Source: Cricetomys ansorgei (lineage: Eukaryota; Chordata; Mammalia; Rodentia; Nesomyidae). From it: a stretch of DNA of 64,000 nt. Below, in pieces: positions 24,201 to 32,898 of the stretch. The stretch lies in NCBI GenBank assembly GCA_026225945.1, contig JAMJFZ010003746.1, positions 1,542,001-1,606,000 of the forward strand, written 5' to 3'. The notes beneath the pieces were generated by a model. It saw only the letters and a list, made by a program, of their open reading frames with translations. It had not been told where the DNA came from and ran no database searches. Position numbers and translations under genes: made by a program. Positions within the stretch are counted from its first letter, which is position 1, and each line of letters opens with the position of its first letter.

Positions 24201-27200
24201 CGGTGGATGGGTAGCAGGGCCAACCCTGCCTCCTGGCCCTTCGTCACCTTCTACTCCACACACGAAAGTCTTGTGTGCAGGAAGCTGCAGTGACTTTCCT
24301 GTTGCTCTCAAGCAGGTTAAAATGAGGGGAAGACACACAGGAAGCAGAGATATGCAAAGGGTCCACTCTGGAGGAAGAAGAGTTGACAGGGTGAGGTCAG
24401 CATGGGGCTCCTGTGGCCTGTTATCTCAAACTGCTTGCTAGAGCCCATCCCTGAGATGAGAAGCACAAAGTCCAAAGGAGGAGACCCACCCCTTCTCTGA
24501 GGCACGTGGACGACAGAGCCCTTTTCCTGCCCACTATTAGCCCAAAGCCTTCTTCCTCAGCTCAAGATGGCATCGGGCATCCTGGGAACAGAGAAGACAG
24601 TATCTTGTCATATTTGGCTTTCCTTTCACCCCTGATGCATGGCATCTCCTAGCTAGAGTAGCTTGGCAGGCTAGTCCCAGCCAAGCAGCCATGTCTATCC
24701 TCGGGCAGAGTCAGGCTCTTGGCCGTCAGATACAGGGTAGGAGGAATTGCTGCTCTGTGGCTTCCTCTTTATTTTAGTTAACTTAATTTTTGGTCTTTTG
24801 AGACAGGGTCTCATTATGTAGGTCTGGCTGTCCTGGAACTCACTACGTAGACTAGGCTGACCTCGAGCTCACAGAGATCCACCTGCCTCTGACTCTGGAG
24901 TGCTGGATTAAACCTGTGTACTACTATGCCTGGCTATCTTTTTTTTTTATGCATATGGGTATTTTGCCTGCATTTATGTTAGGAAACCCTGGAACTGGAA
25001 TTAGAGACAGTTGTGGGTGCTGGGGATTGAACTTGGGTCCTCTGGAAGAGCAGCAAGTGCTCTTAACCACTAAGATGCCTCTCCAGCTCCTCTAGCTGCC
25101 TCTTAAGGGCTGTGCTTGGGCCAGCTTGGCTTCTCTACCTCAAGGCCACCCTGCCCTACCTGGGCTCTAGGAAGACAAGCCTTCCCTGTCCTTCCTTCCA
25201 TCCATCCTGTAAGCCCTGTCAGGGACTAGTTAGGACTGATAGTGCTGCTGGTGGTACCGAAATGGCTGCTGAGAGACTGAGACAGAGCCGAGAGGAGGAA
25301 CCCTAGGTCCCAGAGAAACCCAGGATAGGGCCACAGTCCCTCAACCCTGGCTATGCTATGGAGCCATGATCTGTGCCAAAGCAAGGAAAGATCCCCATGT
25401 GGGCTATCACCGAGTACCTCAGCCTGCTGTCGTCCAGTTAGTTCTCAGAGCACTGTGCCCTGGGATGCCCCCTACAGGTTGCCAGGAAGATGGGCAGCAG
25501 GTCAGGAAGTGGAGTGAGTAGTCCAGCAGTGCATTGGCTCCTCTTCAGTTCCTGATCTTCCCTTCCGTGTACATACAGAGCACACACATGGTGTGACCCT
25601 ACTATGTTTTTTCTTACTTGTCTGAGTCATCCATCTTCTTATAAGGTGGCCCCTGAGAGTCTCACCTGCTAGTTGGGATGCCTGAGAAATCCTTCTGTAC
25701 AGCCTGAGACATGTCACAGGAAGTTTACAGGGTCAGAGGAACACCCAGTGTCCCAGGGAGAACTACCTCAAGTAACCTTGTGCGCCCCTCAATGGCAGGA
25801 ATGTGTCCTGCTTCAGGCTGTAATCCCTACAGACTTAGCCCAGTTGGCCTCAAGCTAGAACAAGTAAATTCCTGTCCTGTGGGCTTGGAGTTGGGGCCTA
25901 GGGACCTAGGCAACCCAGCCTACAGCCGCCAAATGGGAGTAGTCAAACATCTAAGTGGGATAGAGTTCCCCAGAGGACCCCCAACCTGTAGTCAGGATCC
26001 TATGAAGATCCCATAGGAATGGACCCATGGGAGACGCAAGATATGAGAACCGCTGGCCACGGGCTGCGTCACCTAAGTCTTTCTGGCTGGCTTGGGCTAG
26101 GCCCCATGAAGCTGGCATCAGGCCTGGAGGACTCCCATCACGGGGTGAGACAGGAGGGTCCTGGGGAATTCCAGCCTCCTAGGTGGGCAGGCATAGCCGT
26201 ACAACTGAGCCTTCCTGTGGAAGCAGTCTGATCAGCATCCCCCTCTCCTTCCTTTAGAGGACATATATATTCACGTTTCTCCTGAGTTCCCGGGTCTTCA
26301 TGCCCCCCCATGACCTCCTGGCTCGAGTTGGGCAGATCTGCCTGGAGCAGCGGCAACAGCTAGAGGCCGGGCCTGAGAAGGTAAGCCACTGAAGGGACGA
26401 TGGCCCGTGTCTCCTAGCTTGGAGAGAGGCAGCGAATACAGTGTGCAGAGCAGGGTATGGCTCAGCCTGGAGGCCGAGTGTGCGCAGAGGGATTCTGTCC
26501 TGCTGCAGCCCAGAGCAGCGGCCCCTCAGGTCTGGAGGTGTAACACCAGCACTGAGAATTCTTTCCAAGCTGCTGGAACCGCTAGCTTGGGCAATGCTTG
26601 CACCCTCCGAGGGCAGCACCCCACGGACAGCTGGCCTCCTGGTCTGTGCCAGATTCCCCGAATTGAGGTCTCATAGCAAAGATATTAGAGGAGTCTTAGT
26701 CACCAGCACCTCTGTGGGGGTCAGGTGACTGTGCCCTCAGATAGCAACCACTCACATAAATGAACATCAGTAGTCCCAGTAGGGCTGTTGGACCCTTCTG
26801 GATTGAGACATTGGTCAGGAAGCCACAATCATTCCAAGGCTCTAGAGGTCAGATGCCTGGGCCAATTCACGGTCTGGTACAAAGGAAAGGGTGATGGGTC
26901 TGCTGTGCAGGAGCTGGCGGGTCTGTACCAGTGTGACAGCCTGTACTCTGTGGTCCAGCCTTCTACTGGAAGCTTGTGGGAGGAGCCATGAACACTTGTA
27001 CACCCCATCGGTCTTTTTAGAGCTGCTGGCCAGGCAGTGCAGCCTTTAGTATCTGCTAGCTCCAGCATCCAGAACAGCTACTGGTTAAACCGAGCTGGGC
27101 AAGACTTCATGAGCCTGCAGGTTGGGTCTGAGGAAAGTGAGACCTGTAGCAGTAGTGATCTTGAAGCCAATACTGCGGCTTGGTTTGGGTAGTGGCGATG

Positions 27201-30200
27201 ATGATAAGCCAGTTAGGGCACGGGGTAGTCATATGCCAGAGGGCTTTGGCTTAAGTGGGCACGGTTGAGTGATTTGAGCCTCTCTGCTCTCCTCCCTGGG
27301 CAGAGGCTACACAGGCATTTTGAGTAGAATAAACAGCCTCACCTAGCACACCAATTCTCTCCTCCCCAGCCCTGGGCTGGGTGCAGCTCCCACTTGTCTT
27401 CCTTCTCCGGGCTGCACCTCCTCCCAGTACCTGCCAAACTCGTCTTTGGCAGAGAAGGCGGAGCAGTTTTGCATCTAATGTGATTCTTCTTGGTTTTTAC
27501 TGTGTGTTTTTTATGGGTAATGTTTAACTCTAGCAAGTAAAACCACTTTTCTCTCCTGGTAGTGGTGCGTTTTGTTTTTTGTTTGTTTGTTTTTGTTTTG
27601 TTTTTTAAGTGAGTTTAAGTGAAAAAAAGTCCACTTCAGGGAAATAAGAAACAAATGAGAATCACATGCTGTAGCTACAGCGAAACCTCAGATGCACACA
27701 GGGGCTGCATGCCCAGCACAGGCTCCTGGGAGGGGCACAGCCCTCAGGCAAAGGGCAGCTTGCACCATTGCCGCTGCATGGTGGGTGAGGCTCTCACACA
27801 CTCTCCCACTGCCCCAGGTCAAGCTGAAGTCCTTCTCCACCAAGATTGTGCAGCTGCTAAAGGAGTGGACCGAGGCCTTCCCTTACGACTTCCAGGACGA
27901 GAAGGCCTTGGCTGAGCTGAAGGCCATCGCACACCGTGTCACTCAGTGTGATGAGGTGATCCTCCCTCGATCCTCGGCCAGGCTGCTTGGGTGTTTACGG
28001 TGGGGGACAGTTTCTACAGGAATGTCCTCGTAGGTGGTCCCGTTCATTGGGTTTCTGTGTAGCACCATAGGCAATAGCTGAGCAGGGCAGCAGTGGGCTA
28101 GATGGACCTGTGTTCTCACAGCAGCTACCGTGACTCCATGCGGGCCTCCAGCAACCCGGGTTTGGGTGGGATCTCTGGGCTGCTCTAGGAACCTGTCTGT
28201 TCTTCCTGGATCCCAGACTTGTCTTGGCCTTAGTAGAGACAGAAGCTGAAGAGCTGCATGGCTTCTCCCCAGGACGGAGGCAGCTCCTGTTTGCTGGGTA
28301 GGGAAGCCTGTGGAGACCCCTGTGATGCCAGTGGGCCTAGGGCACCCCGCCTAGGGAGAAAACCCTTTTGGGTTCCTCCTGCTATGGAGGCAGGGTGCTA
28401 TACTGACAACCTTTTCAGACCCACAAACCAAGCCTTAGCCCTACCTTCTTCCCTTTCCCCTAGCAGGACAACCCACTAAGGCCATCCTCCCCTGCTGCGT
28501 CTCAGGGGGCCACACTGTGGTGGTCCACATTGCCATCAAGGGCCCAAAGGCATACGTAGGCTTGGATGGGAGGGTGGGAGCCAAAGTTCAGACACGGCCC
28601 TAGAAGTGAGATGGGGCTCTCTGCGGTAGGCGTGGCCATGCTGTTCACCCACCCCAGCACCTTCACGAAGCCCTGATCCCCACAGGAGAATGGCACGGTG
28701 AAGAAAGCCATCGCCCAGATGATACAAAGCTTGCTGCTGTCCCTGGCTGCCCGAAGTCAGCTCCAGGAGCTTCGGGAGAAGCTCCGGTCACCCGTTGTGG
28801 ACAAAGGGCCTGTCCTTAAGGCCAAGCCACCAGCCGCCCAGAAAGACATCCTGGGTGTGTGCAGTGACCCCCTGGTGCTGGCCCAGCAGCTGACTCACAT
28901 CGAACTGGTCAGTGCTGCTGCATGCTCTGCACAGCATAGGGTGGGGTTGGCCACACGTAGAAGTGCTTAGCCGCTGGGTGCTGCAGGCTGACGCCCTGCT
29001 GGTCTGGGCTGTGATAGGGAAGCTGGCTTGCTGACTCCCACCGTGCGCCCACCAGAGCAAGGGGTGTTTGTAAGAGTCTGCCATCCCTGTCTGTGTGGGA
29101 TGGGGAGGGGAGCACTGGCCTATGGTGGTCTCGGGATACAAGGAAGGCCTGGAAGGAGATAGTTTCTGCCCTGGGAAGGCTCTTTCTGCTCCCGGGGTCT
29201 CTTTCACACTCCCTTGAAGCTCAGACCCCCTCTCTTTGTTGTCTCCTGCTGAAGGAGAGGGTCAACAGCATCCGCCCCGAGGACCTGATGCAGATCATCA
29301 GCCACATGGACTCCTTGGACAACCACAGGGTGAGTGGGCACCCTCTGGGAGCCAGGGCTGGTGGTTGGTCCAGCTGAGCCTGGCATAGGCGGGTGCAGGC
29401 CTCTCAGTATGTGGTATGCACTTGGGCGTACTGGACCATGCCACCCAATGGGTGTGGCTGTGGCCTTTCTGGGATTTTTTTGTGGGGGTCAGTGATGACT
29501 ATACAGAGTGTCATGGGAGACGTGAGTCTGGACTGATGGATTAGCCTGTCAGAACAGCTAAGGAGAAGGCGGCGTGGTCCAGAACAAGCCTTGGCCTTGG
29601 GACCTGGCCAGCCATGGTGACTGGCTTGTCAAAGTAGGGTCTCCAGGACTCCCTGTGAAATGCTTTTCCCCTCTAGTGCCGAGGAGACATGACTAAGACC
29701 TACAGTCTAGAGGCCTATGACAACTGGTTCAACTGCTTGAGCATGCTGGTGGCTACAGAGGTGTGCCGGGTAAGTTTCCATGTAGCAGACCAGGTAAGAT
29801 GGCCTTCCCTACCATCTCTGCAAGGCCGACTCCTGCACTTGCAGTCTCAAGTAAATGCATGTAGTGCCCACTGCCAGGACCTCAGCCTGCCCCAGCCACC
29901 AGAATCGCACATCTAGCAATGATCCTTTTCCATGATGACTAAGACCTCATTCCTGGAGTTCTCTCCTTATGCCCGGCGCTACTGAGCCAATTATAGTGGG
30001 CTTATTGTCCCCAGTCTTTGAGGCAGACGGCTTCATGGAGCACGTTGGGACATCTATCTGGTCACTGAAGATGCAGCTAAGTCTGATGGCCACCCTGCGT
30101 CTTTGCCCAGTGGCCCCTTGGTGGCTCCATGCCAAGGCAGACCCACTGTTTCCAGGTGGTAAAGAAGAAACACCGGACCCGCATGCTGGAGTTCTTCATC

Positions 30201-32898
30201 GATGTGGCCCGAGAGTGCTTCAACATCGGGAACTTCAACTCCATGATGGCCATCATATGTGAGTTGTCCAGGTGCAGGTGGGGCTGCTCGTGCCACCTGC
30301 TCCTCCACACACTGACGTCTGTCCAATGTCCCTCCAGCGGGCATGAACCTCAGTCCAGTGGCGCGGCTGAAGAAAACGTGGTCCAAAGTCAAGACGGCCA
30401 AGTTTGATGTCTTGGAGGTACTAGTGTCTGGCCCCCTCTCATCCCATGTTGTCCAGAGGGTCCTCAGAGGCTGGTGGCGTCTTTCTTGTCTTACACACAG
30501 TGGGCCTGGCCTTGGTGGTGGACCCTTGAGCTCTCCCTGACCTGGTTGCTTCAGGTGGAATCAGCACCTAAAGTGAGCCCCAGAGAGTGACAGTGAGGAT
30601 TTGAACCAGTGACACTGGCCAGTCAGCATCTCCTGATCCTGGCCCAAAAGGGTCCCCAGAGGCTGGCAGACAAGTCATGTGAAGCTCTTCACAGAATACT
30701 TTTAAAGAAATATTCTATTATTTTTATTTTATTGGTGCACTGGTGTTTTGCCTGCGTGTATGTCTGTGAGAGGGTGTCGGATCCATTGGAACAGGAGTTA
30801 CAGACAGCTGTGAGCTTCCATGTGGGAGCTGGGAATTGAATCTGGGTCCTCTGGGAGAGCAGCCAGTGCTCTTAACCACTGAGTCATCTCTCCAGCCCCC
30901 CCCCCCCCCCCGAGATAGGGTTTCTCTAAGTAGCCCTGGCTATTCCTGGAACTCACTCTGTGGACCAGGCTGGCGTCAAACTCAGGGATTCGTCTGCCTC
31001 TTACTTTGTTTTGAGAAAACACTAGTACTGTGCCTTGTGGAGTAGCTGAGGCCTGAGCGGTGTCAGTTTGTGTAGGAGAGCAAAGGAAGCTTTAAAGGAT
31101 GAAACATGGACCCACCAGGTTAGGCAAGGCCGTGGCACACTTGTGTAGCCGTCCAAGGCCTGGGGGCTGAGGGGTTGTTTTAGGCCTTTCTCCTCGTGTT
31201 GACTGCTGGGCCCCCCAGGACTGTGCCTTCTCCATTTGTGTCCCATACTCTACAGAGGGGCATCATGAGCCTGTTTGAGGGACTCACTCTGTCTTCTCTG
31301 TGCCTGCAGCATCACATGGACCCATCCAGCAACTTCTGCAACTACCGCACAGCCCTGCAGGGGGCGACGCAGAGGTCCCAGACAGCAAACAGCAGCCGCG
31401 AGAAGATTGTCATACCGGTGTTCAACCTCTTTGTTAAGGACATCTACTTTCTGCACAAAATCCACACCAACCACCTGCCCAATGGGCACATTAACTTCAA
31501 AGTGAGCCCAGCCCCTTGAGGTCCCAGCACGGGTGGGGCAGGCAGAGCCTTCCTGCACTACTAACTAATAAAGCTACAGACAGGGGCTTTGAAGCAGGGG
31601 CTGGTTCCCAAGCCCTGCCTGGGGTCAAGAAGATCCTTCAGGGCTGCCTGAACCAGGTGGGCCAAGGCTGCTGTTCACCTTAAGCTCCTGATCATGGAGC
31701 TTGTTGCCACAGGACCTGGATTTATCCAGGATCCTGATACCAGCCCTGACTCCACTAAGGGGGTAGAGAAGCCATCCCTAGGGACTTCCGGGTGAGGGGG
31801 ATTTAGGTAAGAAGGGACTTGAGAAGAATTCCAGATGAAGCAAAGAACCAGCCTGATGGGCTGAGGGTGCCTGGCCAGCGGGGTGGGGCAGAATAAAGGA
31901 AGGGTTAGTCGGGCACTGCACATTCGTACCAACACCCTGGTAAGGAAGACAGTGGCTTATCCTGCTGGTTCGGGGGTGCCTCAGGGTGGAGTCACAGATG
32001 TTGCCTTCTGGGTCCATGTGCCAGAGAGCCACAGACTCTGCCTGCCTGAGTGTCCACGCAGAGGGCAAGGCAGAGAGGCCTCGGGGATCTCTGCTGTTTG
32101 TGATGCCGTGCAAGCTGTCCTAGTGTCAGCCAGGCTGGACCATCGTCTTCACCCTGCTGGGTTAATAACATAAGCAGTAGGCAGATATGGGAACCATATC
32201 TCTGGCTCTGGTAATTGGCTTTAAGTTCATTCAGGTGACATATAGAACATCCTGTTGGGGTTTTTTTTGTCCCTTCAGAAATTTTGGGAAATTTCCAGAC
32301 AGATCCATGAGTTCATGACGTGGACACAGGTCGAGTGTCCCTTCGAGAAGGACAAGAAGATCCAGAGTTACCTGCTCACCGCACCAATCTACAGCGAGGA
32401 AGGTAAGGGCGTCTCCGACAGCATACCCGTCTCCCCAGGTGCACACGTGTTCTCAGACCCACCCAGGCCCCTGGACCTCCTGAGGTGGCCCTAGAAGACA
32501 GGGCCCAGTTAGAGTCCCAGGTCCTCTCGTCCCGGGCCTCGCCGTGAGCGTGGAAGGGGTAACTTGATATAACCCACCCATGAGGATGCTGGCTCTCAGG
32601 GGCCCTCCATCCCTCAGCTCTCTTCATAGCCTCCTTTGAAAGCGAAGGTCCTGAGAACCACATGGAGAAGGACAGCTGGAAGGCACTCAGGTAGGGACGT
32701 GCCAGATACGCCTGAGCCTAGGGAGGGAGGGGGCGGGCGTGGGCAGAGCAGACCTGCCCTTCCCGGCGGGTGAGGTGCTGAAGAGCCAGCTGGACTTGGG
32801 CTCTCCTCTCACAGAGACACAGGCCCTCTGCCTGCTCAGGGGAACCTGATGCAGCCTCTTCTTCCACCCGCAGGACCACTCTCCTTAACAGAGCCTGA
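6109..32898 (+). CDS. RASGEF1A: RASGEF1A, Ras-GEF domain family member 1A (complete spliced coding sequence, 13 exons)
   Basis: Joined coding exons: 6109-6126, 23868-24071, 26258-26380, 27818-27955, 28686-28907, 29255-29329, 29677-29769, 30156-30258, 30338-30417, 31310-31501, 32279-32402, 32618-32690, 32874-32898. All introns are GT-AG, the frame is continuous, and translation gives 489 residues, or 481 from the exon-2 methionine; I recall the same two sizes for the human protein. Numbering from the second Met, residues about 40-170 form the RasGEF N-terminal (REM) module. Residues about 204-455 form the Cdc25-homology catalytic domain, seen in DPLVLAQQLTHIEL, NFNSMMAIISGMNLSPVARL and IPVFNLFVKDIYFLHKIHTN. 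The family exchanges GDP for GTP on Ras/Rap-type GTPases in the cytosol; Rap2 and Ras proteins are the reported substrates. I see no transmembrane segment or signal peptide. The gene converges on CSGALNACT2. Confidence 0.96.
6127..9564 (+). other. Intron 1, 5' part, mostly unique with ancient repeat traces
   Basis: No exon recognised. An ancient mammalian repeat-like segment lies near 6895-7000 (CATTTATTAAGCACC, then CTCATGGAGCTCATCTGG). The rest is moderately GC-rich and unremarkable. Open frames on both strands here, such as one of 214 codons antisense at 6642-7286, lack family resemblance and splice context. Confidence 0.5.
8645..8850 (+). mobile_element. MIR SINE (ancient mammalian)
   Basis: The MIR 3' half is recognisable in GGAAAACGGAGGTCAGAGGA, then GCTTGCCTAAGGTCAATTAG and AGTCAGAGCTGGCTCCTGTT between about 8748 and 8824. 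This is the usual order of a MIR. It is heavily diverged and the edges are approximate. Confidence 0.65.
9565..10475 (+). repeat. Degenerate CA/GA/GATA-type satellite block, about 0.9 kb
   Basis: About 900 bp is built almost entirely of variants of ACACAGAGAYACAGATACAC-like units, with a GATA/TATA-rich interior near 10060-10170. No single period holds across the block, so it looks like many rounds of slippage and drift. The complement is TG/TC rich and throws up long open frames full of Cys, Val, Leu and Ser that are composition artefacts. Confidence 0.93.
10476..11295. other. Intron 1 stretch with possible old antisense L1 trace
   Basis: No gene. Positions 11060-11150 (GTTCCTGGAATAAATCC onwards) are reminiscent of an antisense L1 ORF2 remnant. 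A short inverted repeat, TCCAGATGTTGGCCACATCTGGA, occurs at 11212-11234 with CCAGATGT paired to ACATCTGG. The rest is unassigned. Confidence 0.4.
11296..11472 (-). mobile_element. B1 SINE, antisense, with T-rich head
   Basis: The T-rich head (reverse complement of the A tail) at about 11296-11338 is followed by GAGACACAGTCTTC and then GGATGGCCTTGAACTCACAA near 11391-11410. It ends GGCGTGCCACATCTGGC near 11450. This is a standard antisense B1 layout. Confidence 0.85.
11815..12008 (-). mobile_element. Antisense B4/B1-family SINE
   Basis: Antisense tRNA-like part near 11825-11875 (CCTTGTACACGTTAGGCAAG). Then an antisense 7SL-like part follows, with GTGTGGCCCAGGTTGACC near 11916-11933 and GGAATTACAGAGGTGGACC near 11971. 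Diverged. Confidence 0.65.
12009..13823. other. Intron 1 stretch, no gene recognised
   Basis: Unique, moderately GC-rich DNA. No exon with family resemblance. The only notable part is the AT-core island near 13625-13690, listed separately. Confidence 0.5.
13625..13692. promoter_or_regulatory. Candidate intronic enhancer core (SOX-like plus TAATTA)
   Basis: An AACAAAG motif (13638-13644) sits four bases from TAATTATC (13648-13655), followed by a clean non-repetitive stretch. The arrangement resembles SOX and homeodomain sites in conserved vertebrate enhancers. This is inferred from motifs only; conservation was not tested. Confidence 0.25.
13824..14009 (-). mobile_element. B3/B2 SINE, antisense
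   Basis: CATGCGTGTGGAGGTCAGACA (13880-13900), GGGGATCAAACTCAGATCTT near 13941 and the promoter end TGAGCCATCTCACCAGCCCC at 13989-14008 mark an antisense B3/B2 element. Confidence 0.85.
14731..14935 (+). mobile_element. B3/B2 SINE, sense
   Basis: The promoter end GGTTGGAGAAATGGCTCAG near 14733-14752 is followed by TTAAGAACACTTAACA and a CA-rich 3' part, ending in an A-rich tail near 14905-14930. Sense orientation relative to RASGEF1A. Confidence 0.8.
14936..17980. other. Intron 1 stretch, no gene recognised
   Basis: About 3 kb of mostly unique DNA. No coding exon or named repeat is evident. The segment at 16255-16400 looks distinctive and is listed separately. Confidence 0.5.
16255..16400. 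promoter_or_regulatory. Candidate intronic regulatory island with a MEF2-type site
   Basis: Surrounded by GC-rich DNA, this block is AT-rich and non-repetitive. It contains TTGCTAATTGTGATG (16281-16295) and CTAAAAATAG (16313-16322), an exact fit to the MEF2 consensus YTAWWWWTAR. A related near-match TTAAAAAATAG lies about 25 bp downstream. Function is inferred from motif content alone. Confidence 0.3.
17985..18120 (+). mobile_element. Rodent dispersed repeat, 3' tail fragment
   Basis: The segment with CTGTGAGTCAGAAAAGTCC and then GGTGTTTTATCAGAGACAAG resembles the end of a common rodent dispersed repeat that normally runs on to a phrase like AACAGAAACCCTAACTAA. I do not have a secure family name. 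Confidence 0.4.
18121..22590. other. Intron 1 stretch, no gene recognised
   Basis: About 4.5 kb, GC-moderate and mostly unique. A MIR-like trace may lie near 19140-19290 (CCCTCACACAGCTCTAGGGA, then GAGGAAATGGGC). No exon resemblance on either strand. The island near 20015-20075 is listed separately. Confidence 0.5.
20015..20075. promoter_or_regulatory. Candidate homeodomain-type enhancer core
   Basis: GATTAG (20029-20034) and the palindromic TAATTA (20040-20045) lie within 17 bp of each other in otherwise unique DNA. They are followed by an AGGCACTTG E-box-like phrase. This looks like a conserved homeodomain-binding cluster, but conservation was not checked. Confidence 0.25.
22593..22955 (+). 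mobile_element. Rodent dispersed repeat (family uncertain), about 360 bp
   Basis: It begins TTATTACTTTTCTGTTGCTA near 22600 and runs through GGCTTATGGTTTCAGAGGG near 22673, AAACCTCAAAGCCTGCCC and AAGGCCACATCTCCTAATCC. It ends TTCAAACCACCACA near 22954. I recognise this ordered set of phrases as a very common muroid dispersed repeat but cannot name its class with confidence. Confidence 0.65.
22956..23867. other. Intron 1, 3' end, no gene recognised
   Basis: Unique DNA leading to exon 2. The last 20 bases before the acceptor are pyrimidine-rich (CCCTGTTCTCCTTTCCCAG) as expected. Confidence 0.6.
23868..24071 (+). CDS. RASGEF1A: RASGEF1A exon 2
   Basis: Acceptor TTCCCAG| precedes 23868. The exon reads EA-MPQTSVVFSSILG and ends at VDYYPD before donor GTGAGT at 24072. 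It holds the second in-frame start, ATG at 23874, which gives the 481-residue isoform when translation starts here. The Gly/Ser-rich low-complexity stretch (about residues 23-36) precedes the REM module. Confidence 0.95.
24785..24940 (-). mobile_element. B1 SINE, antisense
   Basis: GAGACAGGGTCTCATTATGTA near 24800 is followed by GGCTGTCCTGGAACTCACTA near 24825 and GGCTGACCTCGAGCTCACAG near 24856. A clear antisense B1. Confidence 0.9.
24945..25095 (-). mobile_element. B3/B2 SINE, antisense
   Basis: GCATATGGGTATTTTGCCTGC near 24951 is followed by GGTGCTGGGGATTGAACTTG near 25015 and GCTCTTAACCACTAAGATGC near 25059. It abuts the antisense B1 to form a tandem SINE pair. Confidence 0.88.
26258..26380 (+). 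CDS. RASGEF1A: RASGEF1A exon 3
   Basis: 41 codons, phase 0 at both ends. Acceptor CCTTTAG|AGG and donor AAG|GTAAGC. It encodes RTYIFTFLLSSRVFMPPHDL and on to EAGPEK, the core of the RasGEF N-terminal module. Confidence 0.96.
26381..27817. other. RASGEF1A intron 3
   Basis: 1.4 kb, no recognised exon. A T/G-rich (GTTTT)n-like low-complexity stretch lies at about 27568-27608. Confidence 0.6.
27818..27955 (+). CDS. RASGEF1A: RASGEF1A exon 4
   Basis: 46 codons from VKLKSFSTKIVQLLKEW to HRVTQCDE, within the helical N-terminal module. The acceptor is good (GCCCCAG|GTC). The donor GAG|GTGATC lacks G at +5, so it is a weak donor whose use may depend on exonic enhancers. As I remember the human protein, it has Ala where this reads Val at the first codon. 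Confidence 0.95.
27956..28685. other. RASGEF1A intron 4
   Basis: 730 bp of GC-rich unique DNA; no repeat or exon seen. Confidence 0.7.
28686..28907 (+). CDS. RASGEF1A: RASGEF1A exon 5
   Basis: 74 codons from ENGTVKKAIAQ to DPLVLAQQLTHIEL. It joins the end of the N-terminal module to the start of the Cdc25-type domain; the LAQQLTHIE phrase is the usual first structurally conserved block of that domain. Donor CTG|GTCAGT. Confidence 0.96.
29255..29329 (+). CDS. RASGEF1A: RASGEF1A exon 6
   Basis: 25 codons, ERVNSIRPEDLMQIISHMDS and on to LDNHR, between acceptor GCTGAAG| and donor AGG|GTGAGT. Early catalytic domain. Confidence 0.95.
29677..29769 (+). CDS. RASGEF1A: RASGEF1A exon 7
   Basis: 31 codons, CRGDMTKTYSLEAYDNWFNC and on to TEVCR. 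The NWFNCLSMLVATEV segment is a helix of the exchange domain contacting the GTPase in related proteins. Acceptor CCCTCTAG|TGC, donor CGG|GTAAGT. Confidence 0.96.
30156..30258 (+). CDS. RASGEF1A: RASGEF1A exon 8
   Basis: 103 bp starting VVKKKHRTRMLEFFIDVA and ending in the first base of a Ser codon (MMAII-S) before GTGAGT. Its NIGNFNSMMAII segment is the best-conserved motif of Ras-GEF domains. Confidence 0.97.
30259..30337. other. RASGEF1A intron 8, very short (79 bp)
   Basis: GTGAGT start, CCCTCCAG end. The length is near the practical minimum for mammalian introns and is not a multiple of three. Confidence 0.95.
30338..30417 (+). CDS. RASGEF1A: RASGEF1A exon 9
   Basis: 80 bp encoding SGMNLSPVARLKKTWSKVKT and on to KFDVLE. 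With exon 8 it forms the catalytic helical-hairpin region. Donor GAG|GTACTA is weak at +5. Confidence 0.96.
30705..30897 (-). mobile_element. B3/B2 SINE, antisense
   Basis: GTTTTGCCTGCGTGTATGTC near 30744, then GAGCTGGGAATTGAATCTGG near 30826, and the promoter end GAGTCATCTCTCCAGCCCC at about 30880-30898. Confidence 0.88.
30898..31012 (-). mobile_element. B1 SINE fragment, antisense
   Basis: A C-run is followed by GAGATAGGGTTTCTCTAAGTA, then GGAACTCACTCTGTGGACCA and GGCTGGCGTCAAACTCAGGG. It is shortened at its far end. Confidence 0.8.
31310..31501 (+). CDS. RASGEF1A: RASGEF1A exon 10
   Basis: 64 codons from HHMDPSSNFCNYRTALQGA to NGHINFK. It includes IPVFNLFVKDIYFLHKIHTN, the third conserved block of Ras-GEF domains. 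Acceptor GCCTGCAG|CAT, donor AAA|GTGAGC. Confidence 0.97.
31502..32278. other. RASGEF1A intron 10
   Basis: 777 bp, unique, no repeat or exon recognised. A strong T-run precedes the acceptor. Confidence 0.7.
32279..32402 (+). CDS. RASGEF1A: RASGEF1A exon 11
   Basis: 124 bp encoding KFWEISRQIHEFMTWTQ and on to APIYSEE plus one base. The last helices of the catalytic domain. Acceptor CCCTTCAG|AAA, donor G|GTAAGG. Confidence 0.96.
32618..32690 (+). CDS. RASGEF1A: RASGEF1A exon 12
   Basis: 73 bp encoding ALFIASFESEGPENHMEKDS and on to WKAL, ending AG before GTAGGG. Acidic C-terminal tail beyond the exchange domain. Confidence 0.95.
32874..32898 (+). CDS. RASGEF1A: RASGEF1A exon 13, coding part
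   Basis: It completes the split Arg codon and encodes RTTLLNRA, then TGA at 32896-32898. Acceptor CACCCGCAG|G. Confidence 0.95.

Larger units (their letters stand above)
24072..26257. other. RASGEF1A intron 2
   Basis: 2.2 kb. It contains an antisense B1 (about 24785-24940) and an antisense B3 (about 24945-25095), listed separately. The remainder is unique and shows no extra exon. Confidence 0.7.
30418..31309. other. RASGEF1A intron 9
   Basis: 892 bp, about a third of it SINE (listed separately); no extra exon. Confidence 0.7.

Noticed and set aside
30129..30407. Open frame continuing from exon 8 through the short intron
   Set aside because: The GTGAGT...CCAG signals and restored Ras-GEF wording after splicing show that 30259-30337 is an intron. 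Read-through gives a shifted, unrelated tail.
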